This document shows positions 10,740 through 23,100 of a stretch of 64,000 bases of DNA, piece by piece. Each line of letters starts with the position of its first letter. Position 1 is the first letter of the stretch. The notes below the pieces were generated by a model. It was not told the origin of the DNA, made no database searches, and worked only from the letters and a program-made list of their open reading frames with translations. The position numbers and the translations under genes are program-made. Origin of the DNA: Drosophila pseudoobscura (Eukaryota > Arthropoda > Insecta > Diptera > Drosophilidae); NCBI RefSeq assembly GCF_009870125.1, contig NC_046683.1, positions 17,989,001-18,053,000 of the forward strand, read 5' to 3'.

Positions 10740-13700
10740 ATGAGTTACATGCCAGCCCAGAATCGTACAAGTAAGTAAATTACTCCCTTTGGGCTCTAAA
10801 ATCTGCGAATTCATTTGCCGAGGAGTAGGCCGAATTGTCGACCTGGGGGGGTACCAGTATGGATTTGGATTATCTTTTAATTTGTTTTTCATCTCATCGT
10901 TTCGCACTCACACCCAACTTAAATGCATCAAACTAGACCAAACACCCACCCACCCACTGCATTGCTGATGGTTGACTGACTTTCCTGTGTCAATTTAACA
11001 TTTTATGCTGCTGCAGCTTAAAAATGTAACGGAGGAAAGGCAACTGCATCTGTACATGTATTTTTCCCCTATCTATCTAACTATCTATCTCGCTCTCTCT
11101 CGTGTGTTGTGTTTTCGTTACCACTTCATTTGCACTCGGCTGCCGTGGGCGGGGACAGGCGAAGAATGTGCGTTATTGTTGTACCCTTTGAAACTTGATT
11201 CTCAAACACCAACCCACGCACCCACACCCACACCCACTCGTGAGCGTATGCACATACACGTGGGTACCCATTCTCGTCCTCTCTCAATCTCATTTACGAC
11301 GTAAATGCACACATTCTTTTGTGTGTGTGTGCGCCTTTTTTTTTTTGCCCGGAATTTAATTAGTAAGGAAAAAAAAGCAAGGAGTATTTTTACGTAAAGG
11401 CTTCGCATAAATTATGCTACGGCCGCTGTGGTCCTCTGCTTTTTTTTTTTCCTTGGAGTGCTGTGCCCCACTTGAGGGATGAGGCGCAAAAAGCGCTTAA
11501 TCGATCTGGGAAATGAAACGAAAATGTGTGAATGCAAATGCAGTGAGGCAGATACCGGGGTGTGGGCGTGGCCTGTGCACTGATGAATCGTGGACGCGGA
11601 CGCGGACGTGTTCGTGTCGGTATATGTATGTATGGATGTATAAGGACCGAAACAAAGCTAAAGAAGTGGGCCTGAAACTGCATAATTAAGCCAGAAATGG
11701 CAAACAAAACGCCCTCAAATCCTTTGCCTTTCCAGTGGGAAACTCTCAAGCAAACTCTCCCCATCACCCGTCAATTCCTCGTGAGTGTATTTGTGTATGA
11801 GTGTGAGTGTGAGTGTGAGTGTGAGTGTGAGTGTGAGCGTTCGTCCTGGAATATCCTGCAGCGTTCATTTTGTCATGCTTCACATTTTTTCAACTTTTTT
11901 GTGCTTAGGTCCGCATTTTGCTGCCGCTTTTGCAGCATGTTCACTTTCTGTCACTGTCGCCTTCCATTTGGCAATCCTTCGTTTCGAGAGAGAGGGCGAG
12001 GCCTGGTGTGGTGCCGGGGAGCATCCCGACTAGAGAGGCAGTCCTTGCTTGATGTTGATGTCGAGGATGGGCTCCGTTGTCGTTCTTCAAAAGATTCTTG
12101 GGATAGCAGCAGTGTGGATCGGGAAAGGGGGCTGGAACATACATACACATCCACATAAATACATGTGTATATGTGTATGTGTGTATGTTTGGTGGGTTTG
12201 TAATGCTGTCTTCAATCTGTGGACGCAAATGTTTTCCACGCTGTACATAAGTATTTTAAAATCTGTCATTTTCTGTGCATCTCTAACCCGTTGTACCCCT
12301 TTCTGTCCTGTGGCAGTGTCGCATAATAATCAATATAATCCGCCGGACTTGCCACCCATGGTGTCGGCCAAGGAGCAGACCCTGATGTGGCAACAGAATT
12401 CGTATCTGGGCGACTCGGGTATCCATTCGGGGGCCGTCACCCAGGTGCCGTCGCTGTCCGGAAAAGAGGATGAGGAGATGGAGGGCGATCCGCTCATGTT
12501 CGACCTGGACACGGGATTCCCGCAGAACTTCACACAGGACCAGGTGGACGACATGAACCAGCAGTTGAGCCAGACGCGTTCGCAGCGAGTGCGAGCCGCC
12601 ATGTTCCCGGAGACCCTGGAGGAGGGCATCGAGATACCATCGACACAGTTCGACCCACAGCAGCCGACGGCTGTTCAGCGTCTGTCGGAGCCGTCGCAGA
12701 TGCTGAAGCATGCCGTGGTCAACCTGATCAACTACCAGGACGACGCTGAGCTGGCCACCCGAGCCATACCTGAGCTGATCAAACTGCTCAACGACGAGGA
12801 CCAGGTTGTGGTCTCGCAGGCCGCCATGATGGTCCACCAACTGTCCAAGAAGGAGGCCTCGCGCCATGCCATCATGAACAGTCCCCAGATGGTGGCCGCC
12901 CTGGTGCGCGCCATATCGAACAGCAACGACCTGGAGAGCACCAAGGCCGCCGTTGGAACCCTCCACAATCTGTCGCACCATCGCCAGGGTCTCCTGGCCA
13001 TCTTCAAGAGCGGCGGCATCCCGGCCCTCGTCAAGCTGCTATCGTCGCCCGTCGAGAGCGTGCTCTTCTATGCGATCACCACGCTGCATAACCTGCTGCT
13101 CCACCAGGATGGCTCCAAGATGGCCGTGCGCCTGGCCGGCGGTCTTCAGAAAATGGTCACCCTGCTTCAGAGGAACAACGTTAAGTTCTTGGCCATCGTC
13201 ACCGACTGTCTGCAGATCCTGGCCTACGGCAATCAGGAGAGCAAGCTCATCATTCTTGCTTCAGGCGGACCAAACGAACTGGTGCGCATCATGCGCTCCT
13301 ATGACTATGAGAAGCTCCTTTGGACCACATCGCGCGTTCTGAAGGTGCTCTCGGTGTGCTCAAGCAACAAGCCGGCAATCGTGGACGCCGGCGGCATGCA
13401 GGCGCTGGCCATGCACCTGGGCAACATGTCGCCCCGTCTCGTCCAGAACTGCCTGTGGACTCTGCGCAATCTTTCGGATGCGGCCACCAAGGTGGAGGGA
13501 CTAGAGGCCCTCTTGCAGTCACTGGTCCAGGTTCTCGGTTCCACCGACGTCAACGTGGTCACCTGTGCCGCCGGCATCCTCTCGAATCTGACGTGCAACA
13601 ATCAGCGCAACAAGGCCACCGTCTGCCAGGTGGGCGGTGTCGACGCCCTTGTCCGCACTATCATCAATGCCGGCGATCGCGAGGAGATCACCGAGCCGGC

Positions 13701-16700
13701 TGTATGCGCCTTGCGCCACCTCACTTCGCGCCACGTCGACTCTGAGCTGGCGCAGAACGCGGTCCGTCTCAACTACGGGCTTTCGGTTATTGTGAAGTTG
13801 CTCCATCCCCCATCACGGTGGCCGCTTATCAAGGCCGTCATCGGGCTGATTCGTAACCTGGCCCTCTGTCCGGCCAACCATGCCCCGTTGCGAGAGCACG
13901 GCGCCATCCATCACTTGGTGCGCCTGTTAATGCGCGCCTTCCAGGATACTGAGAGGGTAAGATTCCACCACCATTCCATCCCTACTCGCGCTCGGTGTAC
14001 TGGTACTGGTACTGACCCTTCTCTTCCTGCAGCAACGCTCATCGATTGCCACCACGGGCTCCCAGCAGCCGTCTGCTTACGCCGACGGCGTTCGCATGGA
14101 GGAAATTGTCGAGGGCACAGTGGGGGCCCTGCACATCCTGGCTCGGGAGTCGCACAATCGCGCCCTCATACGCCAGCAGTCGGTGATTCCGATCTTTGTG
14201 CGCTTGCTCTTCAACGAAATCGAGAACATCCAGGTAAGCCAGCATCCGAAAAACCCAATCCGAAAGGAGGTGCTCACTAATCTTGTCTAATGTCTCACGT
14301 CTCTCTCTGCGTAGCGCGTGGCTGCCGGCGTGCTCTGCGAGCTGGCCGCTGACAAGGAAGGTGCCGAGATCATTGAACAGGAGGGTGCCACCGGCCCGCT
14401 CACCGATCTGCTGCACTCCCGCAACGAGGGCGTGGCCACGTACGCCGCCGCAGTGCTCTTCCGCATGAGCGAGGACAAGCCGCAGGACTACAAGAAGCGT
14501 CTCTCTATCGAGCTGACCAACTCTCTGCTGCGCGAGGACAACAACATTTGGGCCAATGCTGATTTAGGCATGGGTCCGGATCTGCAGGTGGGTGGACACT
14601 AGTCATAAGTGAGGCGGCCAGCAGCCTGGCACCTGGCACCCGGTACCTGGTATCTTGTGCCTGTGGCCATATTCCACAAGGTGTACTTTGCCTGGGTTCC
14701 GGCTTCCATTGGGTTTTCATTTGTTACTTTGCTTCTCTGTTCCCCCTCCACGTCCGCGCCGAAGCGAACTCTGTACATACAACTGTAAAATTGTAGAAAC
14801 TTAAACTATTCCAGCATTCTGTACTTGTGTTCATATAAGTATCGACCAATATAATAGCCTAATATTCCTTGGACTTGCTTAAGATTTCAATATGCCTTTG
14901 AATTTAAATTTACATTTTTTGTTTTGTTTTTTTTATTCTTTTTCTGTTTACTGTATTACGAGAACCGATAGATCGATAAGTAGGTAGAAAAAGCATTTGT
15001 CTGTAGATGGCAATCGATATCGACCCCTCAGCTCCGCCCAACTACAACTCCCTCCTATATACTCTCTCAAATCATAAGTGTACATACATATAAATTTGAA
15101 ATGATTTTCGCCTAGAAATCAGATTTTGTTGAAATTTGTTTGTGTTAATTATGATTTTGTAATTAATTCACATTTTTTTATTTACTTTTTGTTCTTTTTT
15201 TCCTTTATGTTAACTTGTAAAAACCAACCAACAACAAACAAAAAACAAACCCAAACAAAACAACACACGAAAACAATTCCAATCACAACAAAAAACCAAC
15301 TGCAACGGTAAAACATGAAACAACCGACGAATCACCGCACCGAATCACCACCAATACCAATACCACTACCACACACGATCAAAAACTAACTGTCTACATC
15401 CACGTATCTCTCCCTTCCTCTCTGTCACTCTCGCTGAAAAATGCGCAACACAAACTTGTGTCTGTGTCTTCTTCTTTCCTAACAACTTTTCACTTCTGAT
15501 CCATCCAACAAAAAACAAAACTGAAAAAATAAATACATCACTCACACACGTACACGCACACGCACACCCACACTCACGTACAAACAACTGCAATATACAC
15601 ACGCACAACTACACACCGAACCAAACTTTCGACAACAACAAACACACGAAATCAATTAATCACAGGATATGCTTGGACCCGAAGAAGCATATGAGGGCCT
15701 TTACGGACAAGGTCCGCCCAGTGTGCACAGTTCGCACGGAGGTCGCGCATTCCATCAGCAAGGTATGTATGTCATATGCATAAGGAAACACCGTTCCGAG
15801 AGCCCCCGCCTCCGCCCCCGCCCCACTTTACCCTTAACCCTTTGTGTCACCCCCGCACCAAAATGAAGGAGAATAATCAAAAAGTGTTCACACACCCACT
15901 GCCACAGCAAGCAGCAGCAAGTCCACCTCCACCCCCAGCCCCGCCCTCACCATCCACACATTTATTACATGCATATTCTGCATTTAATCGTAATCGTGTC
16001 AGTTCATCAATTTAACTAAATTACATATAACATATGAATAATCGATGCTAAAGTTAAGTTCGTTTCAACTTTGAAGACTCCTCCAATTATAATATTATTC
16101 AATGTGATCTCCACTCCACTTCACCCACCCTGCTAACTTGTCTCGTTGTCCACCCCCAGTCAATCGCTGCATGCGATGGAAATAAGTTTCGTTTGTGTCC
16201 CCCCCCCCCTCCCGCAATCGGAATAGCATACCCAATCCCCTGCCCCCTTTTCTGCCTTGCAATTCTTCAATCTGATTTTCATTTCTTAAACTAAACGACA
16301 CTGAGCCTTTTTCTTTCCCGTGTCCGACCAGGATCTCTCTCGATCTCTCAGTCTTGGCCCAAGCGAAAGCAGCTAGAGGAAAATATATGACTTTAAACGC
16401 AGCAAGCGTACAATACATACAATATGTATGGCTGTTTCCTTTGATTATCAACCTTTAAGGCTTAGGGACCCCGGACATGTGCATATTTCATACATATATA
16501 ACTATGTTCGCACCTCACACGCACTTTTGTAGGCACACCCACCAACACACAACAACTGACAGGATCTGCCTGCCGTGCTAGGACTATCTTCGCATTATGA
16601 ACTTTCATATTTTCTCTTTCTTCATAAATTTTCCATGGATTCTAGGTGCGTTACAGCGTTACAGCGGCTGTTGGTTGACTGAGGAAGCAGAATCTATTTT

Positions 16701-17458
16701 TCATTAATACTTTAAAACTTATTTTCCCTTGATTTGCCCTTGATTAATTTACGTTCCTTGAGTTTGCTTTCGTTCGATAATGCAATATGCAGCGTATGAC
16801 GTTGTCCGGAGAATGCCCGCCCCTTAGATCGGTTCAGTCTGGTTCATTTTGCATGTTAAGTAGCCCGAAGTAGCCTTTTTAAATTAGCTATAAACTCATA
16901 TACTATATCTATCTATACACACACGTACTATGTTCATGTATAGTCTATAGTCCTTAGTTTATATAAGCGATGTGCATGCAGATGGGTCATGAGCTCCAAA
17001 CGAATGGGAATTGCTGCCGTAGTTGACGCCACTTGGTGGAAAATGATTGGGGAACGGCTGATTTATGTGTTTACCTTGTGTTGACGTTTAGCTAATAGTT
17101 TTTGGGAGGATCTTTGCAGGGGGCAAGCGCACTAATCTAACTTTTGTACATTTTCTCTATCTCTCCCTATCGCTTGTTCGCAGGATATGATACTCTACCA
17201 ATAGATTCGATGCAGGGTCTGGAGATCAGCAGCCCGGTGGGCGGTGGCGGCGCTACTGGCAATAGCGGAGGTGTTAACAGTGCTAGCGCCGGCAGCGGTG
17301 CTGTCGTCCCACCCAGCGGGGCACCAACATCGCCCTATTCCATGGACATGGACGTCGGCGAGATCGATGCCGGTGCATTGAACTTTGACTTGGATGCCAT
17401 GCCGACGCCACCCAACGACAACAATAACTTGGCTGCCTGGTACGATACCGACTGTTAG
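10740..17458 (+). CDS. arm: Armadillo, Drosophila beta-catenin
   Basis: Join(10740..10770, 12317..13956, 14033..14233, 14315..14587, 15666..15762, 17184..17458) gives 838 residues (D. melanogaster Arm is 843). It opens [20 protein letters not shown]. The Zw3/GSK3 degron region includes [14 protein letters not shown]. Then come 12 Armadillo repeats, roughly residues 140-680, for example [20 protein letters not shown], and an acidic glycine/serine-rich transactivation tail ending AAWYDTDC. Arm links E-cadherin to alpha-catenin at adherens junctions and is the nuclear coactivator of Wingless signalling with Pangolin. Exon 15666..15762 is 97 nt and its skipping truncates the tail (see findings). 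A polyadenylation signal ATTAAA is at 17753-17758. The strong GC3 bias contrasts with the AT-rich introns. Confidence 0.98.
10771..12316 (+). other. arm: arm intron 2 with simple repeats
   Basis: A 1.5-kb intron with CA/TG-rich tracts (11210-11260, 12140-12190) and a period-6 array GTGAGT at 11781-11839. Long frames here on both strands come from the repeats and are not genes. Confidence 0.8.
11781..11839 (+). repeat. (GTGAGT)n microsatellite in arm intron
   Basis: The hexamer GTGAGT occurs at 11781 and then in an unbroken period-6 run at 11803, 11809, 11815, 11821 and 11827, ending GTGAGC at 11833. GTGAGT is also a near-ideal 5' splice-site sequence. Confidence 0.9.
14588..15665 (+). other. 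arm: arm intron flanking the regulated exon, CA-rich
   Basis: A 1,078-bp intron whose last third is strikingly A/C-rich: AACCAACAAC-type runs at 15220-15320 and alternating CA at 15539-15605, directly upstream of the 97-nt exon whose inclusion decides the Arm C-terminus. CA-rich pre-mRNA elements are known targets of hnRNP L-type proteins. A role here is inference. No other gene is seen. Confidence 0.6.
15763..17183 (+). other. arm: arm last intron
   Basis: 1.4 kb between GTATGT (15763) and CGCAG (17183). It contains a C-rich run at 16200-16212 and pyrimidine-rich tracts. No coding frame or RNA gene is recognised. The minus-strand frame at 16095-16451 has no support. Confidence 0.6.
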
Positions 17459-17940
17459 ACGACAAGCTAAAATTCGATCCTCTCGAATTCCACACACATA
17501 AATCGACATTTACTGCCCTCTTCCCCTGGTCCGTAAGCACGGGCACGCCAGTGCCCACAACGATGATAAGACAATGGTACACACGGCCCCGAGCAAAGAG
17601 GGCGACTCCGAGACGAGGTGGCCCAGTGGAAGAAGGCTATTACCACACACATACATAAACATATATATTAATTATAATACAACTGCAACGGCATGAAACA
17701 TAAAACATATTATATGACGCATTACATATTATCCACATACAAGAAATGGAAAATTAAACAAATGTTTGCAATAGAACTCGTACATTTCCCCAAATTCCCC
17801 TCCATTCTTTCTCTTTTCAAGTGAGTTGCGGGGGGGCGGGAATCCCAACAATTCCCAGGTAGACACATTCGGGTTTAACAACTCAACAACGGGTCGTTTG
17901 TTTATTGGATCCGTAAACGGATCAGTTTGGTTAGAGCGAC

Positions 17941-18780
17941 CTACAAGTGCTTGCCGAACCACTTGTGATCTACGGGAGAAAGCCACCGATGGCAACCATT
18001 CAGATTGTTTTGAATAACGTATTTCATGGTGAATGGGTTTTGATTTTCGCGGGCGTATTGCTCCTCCTCGGCCAGCCTCTCGTCGAGCATCGCCTGGGAG
18101 ACTACCGTCGCCTGGAATGGCAGTTGGTTGGCGACTTGCTGCAGGAATCCCTTTACTTCGACAAATTCGCATTTTCCAGCTATTTCGACTATGACACGAC
18201 CTGCCCTAATGGGCGTTACGTAATGATCGATGGCACCCTTACCGCCGCCCATGCGCTGGCCCTGGCCCTTCTTTGTGATGGGTTGCCAGGGGGCGGGCAC
18301 GCGCCATGTAGCAAACATTGTTTGGACGTTCATCTTCCGACCGATGGTAAGTCGCATCATCTCATAGTGGCCCCAGCGCAGGCGACCACCGCCAGTGGCT
18401 ACTATCGCGTACTGCTTGTGGAGAAGAGAGTTGTGGACAGGTTCTGGGCCACGCATGTAGCGTAAGCGCTTCTGCATTTTGGGCGGACGTAGGTTAGGTG
18501 GCAGCTGCGGCATGCGTTCCATGATCCGCAGTTTGGGACGTTCTGGCTGCTCAACATCTGATTAAAAGAAAAGTAAATGAGTTTTTGCTTTTCTAAGAGT
18601 TCTAAACTTACTTTGATATTTGATTGGAGGAGCAAAATACTTGAGGCCGGCTGTGTTGATGGCTGCGAACTTGCCTGCTGAAATTTCGAATGACTTGATT
18701 GCAAGGTCAGGTCTAGAGGATATGCGCTTACTTGACAGACTGTTTTTGAATAGCTGTGTGACTGTTTTCACGCTCCACAT
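17941..18780 (-). CDS. mRpL16: Mitochondrial ribosomal protein uL16m (mRpL16)
   Basis: Complement(join(17941..18557, 18612..18780)), one 54-bp intron with matching phase, gives 261 residues. The N-terminus is basic, as expected of a mitochondrial presequence (MWSVKTVTQLFKNSLSSKR). The uL16 fold is seen in the ribosomal-protein L10e/L16 motifs: YAIVATGGGRLRWGHYEMMR, TFATWRVPAPWQPITKKGQG-like segments, RMGGGKGAIDHYV and GRVIVEIAG. The protein binds the large mitochondrial ribosomal subunit near the central protuberance and tRNA sites. The gene converges on arm (483 bp between stops). A minus-strand AATAAA is at 17906-17901. Upstream, at 18819-18942, is a CATCGATG-rich module shared with the WDR18 gene. 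Confidence 0.95.
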
Positions 18781-18818
18781 TTCTTATTTGAGTTAATTTT
18801 TTTAACAATAATGTGCTG

Positions 18819-18942
18819 TAGTGATGTAAAAAAACATCGATGCATCGAGCATCGATGTTTTTCAGCCGATGTTTACTGATGTTTTCCGATGTTTTTGCTG
18901 CTACCGATGTTGAGTGATGTATCGATGTTTTGCAGAACATCG
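18819..18942 (-). repeat. CATCGATG module, copy 1 (upstream of mRpL16)
   Basis: 124 bp rich in CATCGATG and CCGATGTTT words, starting 39 bp upstream of the mRpL16 ATG. It aligns without gaps to 33392-33515 with about nine mismatches by eye. It could be the mRpL16 promoter, a repeat that inserted at a promoter, or both. Confidence 0.85.
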
Positions 18943-19258
18943 ATCGATTAGTTTCAAATTTGTAAGCAGCAAACACAGCAATGCCTGCCTCATTTGAAAG
19001 CAATTCTTCGTGTTTTTGGGACGGTGTGAAAAGTACCTATCCTAATTTATACAAAATTGCAATGCAATTTTTACGTTAATGGCATTTTCTGGGTGTATTT
19101 TGAACGGGTGTACTCAGCGGCTGCTAACATATTAAGTCGAAAACGTAATAGACTTTCACCTGTGCGACTAAGCCGCATTTTGGTTTTTGCAAAGCATTGA
19201 CAAATAGTACTTATTTGAAATATTAGTTGATATTTCTGATATATCTGATGATATCTAC

Positions 19259-19510
19259 AGTGATATGTAAAAGACTGCTATGAAAGCATAATCATTTCTT
19301 TTATGTTAAATATTGTTTCGTTTAGTCCTATGATATGTAAAACTCTGCTATGAAAGCTCAAGTTTAATTTTTCCTTTGTTGAATATTCGGTTTTATAATC
19401 AAATGGGAAAGTTTTGAAACATCGGTCATACATCGATGCATCGAAGAATAAATCCGATGTATCAATCCAACATCGATGTTTGATTTTGACAACATCGATG
19501 GACAGCGTTG
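19259..19510. repeat. Internal direct repeat and third CATCGATG cluster
   Basis: Two 30-bp direct copies (ATATGTAAAA-CTGCTATGAAAGC; 19263 and 19332 regions) precede a cluster of CATCGATG words at 19433-19500, with ACATCGATGCATCGA repeated exactly as at the start of copy 1. With copy 1 it brackets about 690 bp between mRpL16 and trr, as if both ends of one mobile element survive. Confidence 0.55.
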
Positions 19511-20138
19511 CCAGACAGTTCCGTGCAGATAGAAATAAAAAATTCGATATCAATATTGTCTCAATTGAAAGGAAACGATTTATATTGTTTTAAAACAGTA
19601 AAAAAATAAAAATGTTTGTAAAGGACAAATTTTCTCTACTTTCATGAAGCCGGAAGAATCATAATTTCCTATTAAATTGATTTTGAAATAAGAAAAAAAA
19701 AAAAAGACCAAACGATGGCTGATCAAAACCATTGGCATGTGTTTACATAAAAAAAAAAATTGTGTTGTATTCTAAAAATGGGTCTTTATTTATTTAAGTT
19801 ATATTAATTTAATTTGAGTTTATTTTAAATTGTCTTTTTTTTGTTTTTAAGTCCATATTAAAACTATATGATGGTAGCACTGGCTAGAGCACAGCTGGTA
19901 AGTGTGTACTCATTGTTATCGAAAAACTCAACCCTGTATTTTGTATATTTCGTGGTATTTTTTTCATGTATTTTCACTAGCTAAAAGTTTAGGATACACT
20001 GCTACTGCATACACGAAAATATTTTTGTCCAAATAGTGCATGTTTTAAAACATTTTCTGTATGTATTTAGCACGAAATTTAAGCTGATCCAGCATTCATT
20101 GCTAGCGACTGACTCTGTCCAGTGTCCACTTGTTTGTT

Positions 20139-23100
20139 ATGAATATATCGAAAGTGACAACATCGCTTGCTGCTGCGGCTGCTGCCGCCGAAAAGGCAAA
20201 ACCCGAACGTGTAACATCTGCAACCGCAGCGCTAAATTTTAATGCAATCAATATACAGAAGCGCACCAGCATCGACGATACCGAGGATCCGAATCGCAAG
20301 AAACTCAAAACCGAATTGCTGCTTTGCCCGCCCTCGACTAGTTTGCCCGCCAAACAACAACAGCTACAACAGCAACAGAAACACCACCAGCACCACCGAC
20401 AACAGCAACGTGCTGTTCCAGGAGGGTCCGTCCAAGCCCCGTCATTGGCATTCCAATCAACAGCTGCAGCCTCAAAACAAACATCCGCTGCTTCCGAAAA
20501 GTCTGCTGTTGAGCAACACCCGAAAGTGGATCAAGTCGGCACCGAGAATGCCTGGGATCCGCGCGAGGATAAGATTATAGTATGTAACTTTGGAGCCAAC
20601 GCTGAAATGAGTGCAATAAAGCCTGAAGAAGCGCTCGACGGCAGTCAAAAGCAGAGTGAGTATGAACTAGCAAACATATTTCAATTCAACCCGTAGCATC
20701 CCTTGGCATCGATGAATAACCAATTATTTCAAACCACGCTTCCAGGTTTTACAAGCTTTACCAAAAAGGAGGCCGTCTGTCCGTCGTCCGCATCTTCTTC
20801 CTCCTCGACGGCCTCCACTATTTCAATCGAGCCGAGTGGAGGAGCCGAGCATGTCGAGCTGGCCAACAAAACAGCGTTGCCAGCTGCCGAGGAGTTGGAC
20901 TACGCCCTACTGCCGTCCTCGGCAACTGAACAAAAGGTGGTGCCCGAAAACTCAACTATCGCGTCGGCCTCTGCCTCCTCCGGCGCCTCCGTTGCCACGG
21001 TGATCACATCCGCAGTGGCCCCCGTGACCGTCAGCTCATCCACAACGTCTACGATAATACTGAATGCGAACAATGGAGGCGGATCAGGACCAGGCGTGGG
21101 AGGGACCACTATAATGAACCAGAAGTCGGTACAGGCCAACTACAATATATTCAATGCGACGACCGCCAGCAGCCAGCAAGTAACCCACCAGCCCACGCTC
21201 CTGAACCGCGTAAATATTCAGTCCAAGATGAAGGCCACCCAGCTGGTGGTGAACGCGAAGAAGCTGTCGGAGGTCACCCAGACGACGGCCAAGGTTTCCA
21301 TCGGCAACAAGACGATCTCCGTGCCGCTGCTGATGAGTGCTAGTGGGGCGGCTACCGCCGGTGGCGCCACCATCGTCGAGAGCAAGCAGATCATGCAGCC
21401 CGGCCAGGTGACCGCCGTGGCCAGTGCTTCCCCGTCCGGGCAGCAGAGTGCGGCGCACCAGCACCAGCAACAGCACCTCAACTACACGAAGCTGATCAAG
21501 CGCGTGCCCAAGAACCCCACCACAATCGTTTCGTTCTCGGGCCTGCAGATCAAGCCTGCCAACACCAAAATAGTCGCCGCCAAGGTGGTCAGCAAGAAGA
21601 TGTCCCTGCAGATCCAGCAGCAGCACCAGCACCAGGTCCAGCAGTTGCAGGTCCAGCAGCAGGCCCAACAGGTGAACAGCGGCAGCCTGGCCCCTGCCAC
21701 GGCCAGCATTGTTTCGATAACCACCTCGAATCCCAACCAAACGTTTTCCATGGTTAAGGAGAAGCTGCACGACGCCTCCGAGATTGGCGACACGGCCCAC
21801 GAGGCGGGAGTCAGCGTCAATGTCAATGCCAACTCCTGTCGCAATCCAGCCACCCGGCTGGCCGGCCACAAGATAACTTACAGTGAGAACATATTCAACA
21901 AGCCCAAATCGCAGGACTCTGGAACCGGCGACGAGTTCGGAAACCTCAACAGCGTCGTGATAAAGCCCCTGGACAAGGCCAGTCACAACTGCGCGCCCAG
22001 CTTTAATATCTTCAAGCAGCAGTCCGTACAAGCGGGCGCGGGATCGGGTGTGGCCACCGCCGTGGCGCAGGCAACCGGCACGGTACCCGTGACGGTAACA
22101 ATGACGCCATCCGCCGCCGGCAGCGGCTCTGAGATGTCCAGCAGCACCTCCTCCGTATCCGTCTCGGCCATACTGAACGAGGCTGTGGCCAAGTCGACGG
22201 CGGGCACGATCTGCATCAACACGCCGGGAATGGGGGCCCGGCCCATCATCTCCATACAGAACAAGAACATATCTCTGGTGCTGTCGAAGACGACGATGGC
22301 CCAGCAGAAGCCCAAGATGATCACCACCACCGTCAGCAGTTCCGCGCTGCAGATGCACCACGCCCTCAACCAGGACCCGAATACGGACAAACCATCCCCG
22401 TCCTCGTCGTCGTCATCGTCATCAGTGTCAGTGTCGGGCGCCGGCGCCGGCGCGGCTCCAATGCAGCTGAAGCTCACGTCGGTGCCCTCCGTGGTGGGAC
22501 TGGGGCTGGGCGTGGTCACCACACCGGCCACCACGCCCACCAAATTGAGTGTAAGCCTGGCGGCGGCAGAGGCACTGCAACCGATGCCATTCTCGATCAT
22601 AATCCCAAAGATGGATGAGCTGAGCAACGAGCCCAAGACCAATCTGCTGGTCAAGCAGGAAGCAACAGTCAAGGATGCTCCCGCCGCCCCGCCTCTGGCT
22701 CCAGCTGGCGAGCAGTCGGGCGAAGTCCTAGTGGCGACCGAGAAGCGTCTGAACGCCAGCACCACGCTGACTGCCATCACAACCTCAGCTCCAGGCCCGC
22801 CTGCATCCACGGCCACAGCCACAGCCACAGCCGCAGCCACAGCAACAATCGGTACATCTGCGCCAGCTGCAGCGAACAGCAACCAGCACCAGCGGGCCAA
22901 CTCTGATGACTCGAACAACGCGCTGCTGAAGCAGCTGCTCCAGAACAGCAGCAGCAGCCACAACCTCAACCAAATCAGCATCAACTCCGCCCACGTCGCT
23001 GCGAGCACAGCGCCGCTGTCCGCCCGCAAGGTGATCAACGTGCGGGCCCCGAGCATGGGCCTAGTCAGCTCCCTGGAGGCGCAGTTGGCCCGTCCGGTCA

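Noticed and set aside
12283-12981. Minus-strand 232-codon frame opposite arm
   Set aside because: Shadow of the strongly codon-biased arm exon; no motif of its own.
15126-15608. Frames in the arm intron on both strands
   Set aside because: Products of A/C-rich and CA repeats; inside an intron with no splice or homology support.
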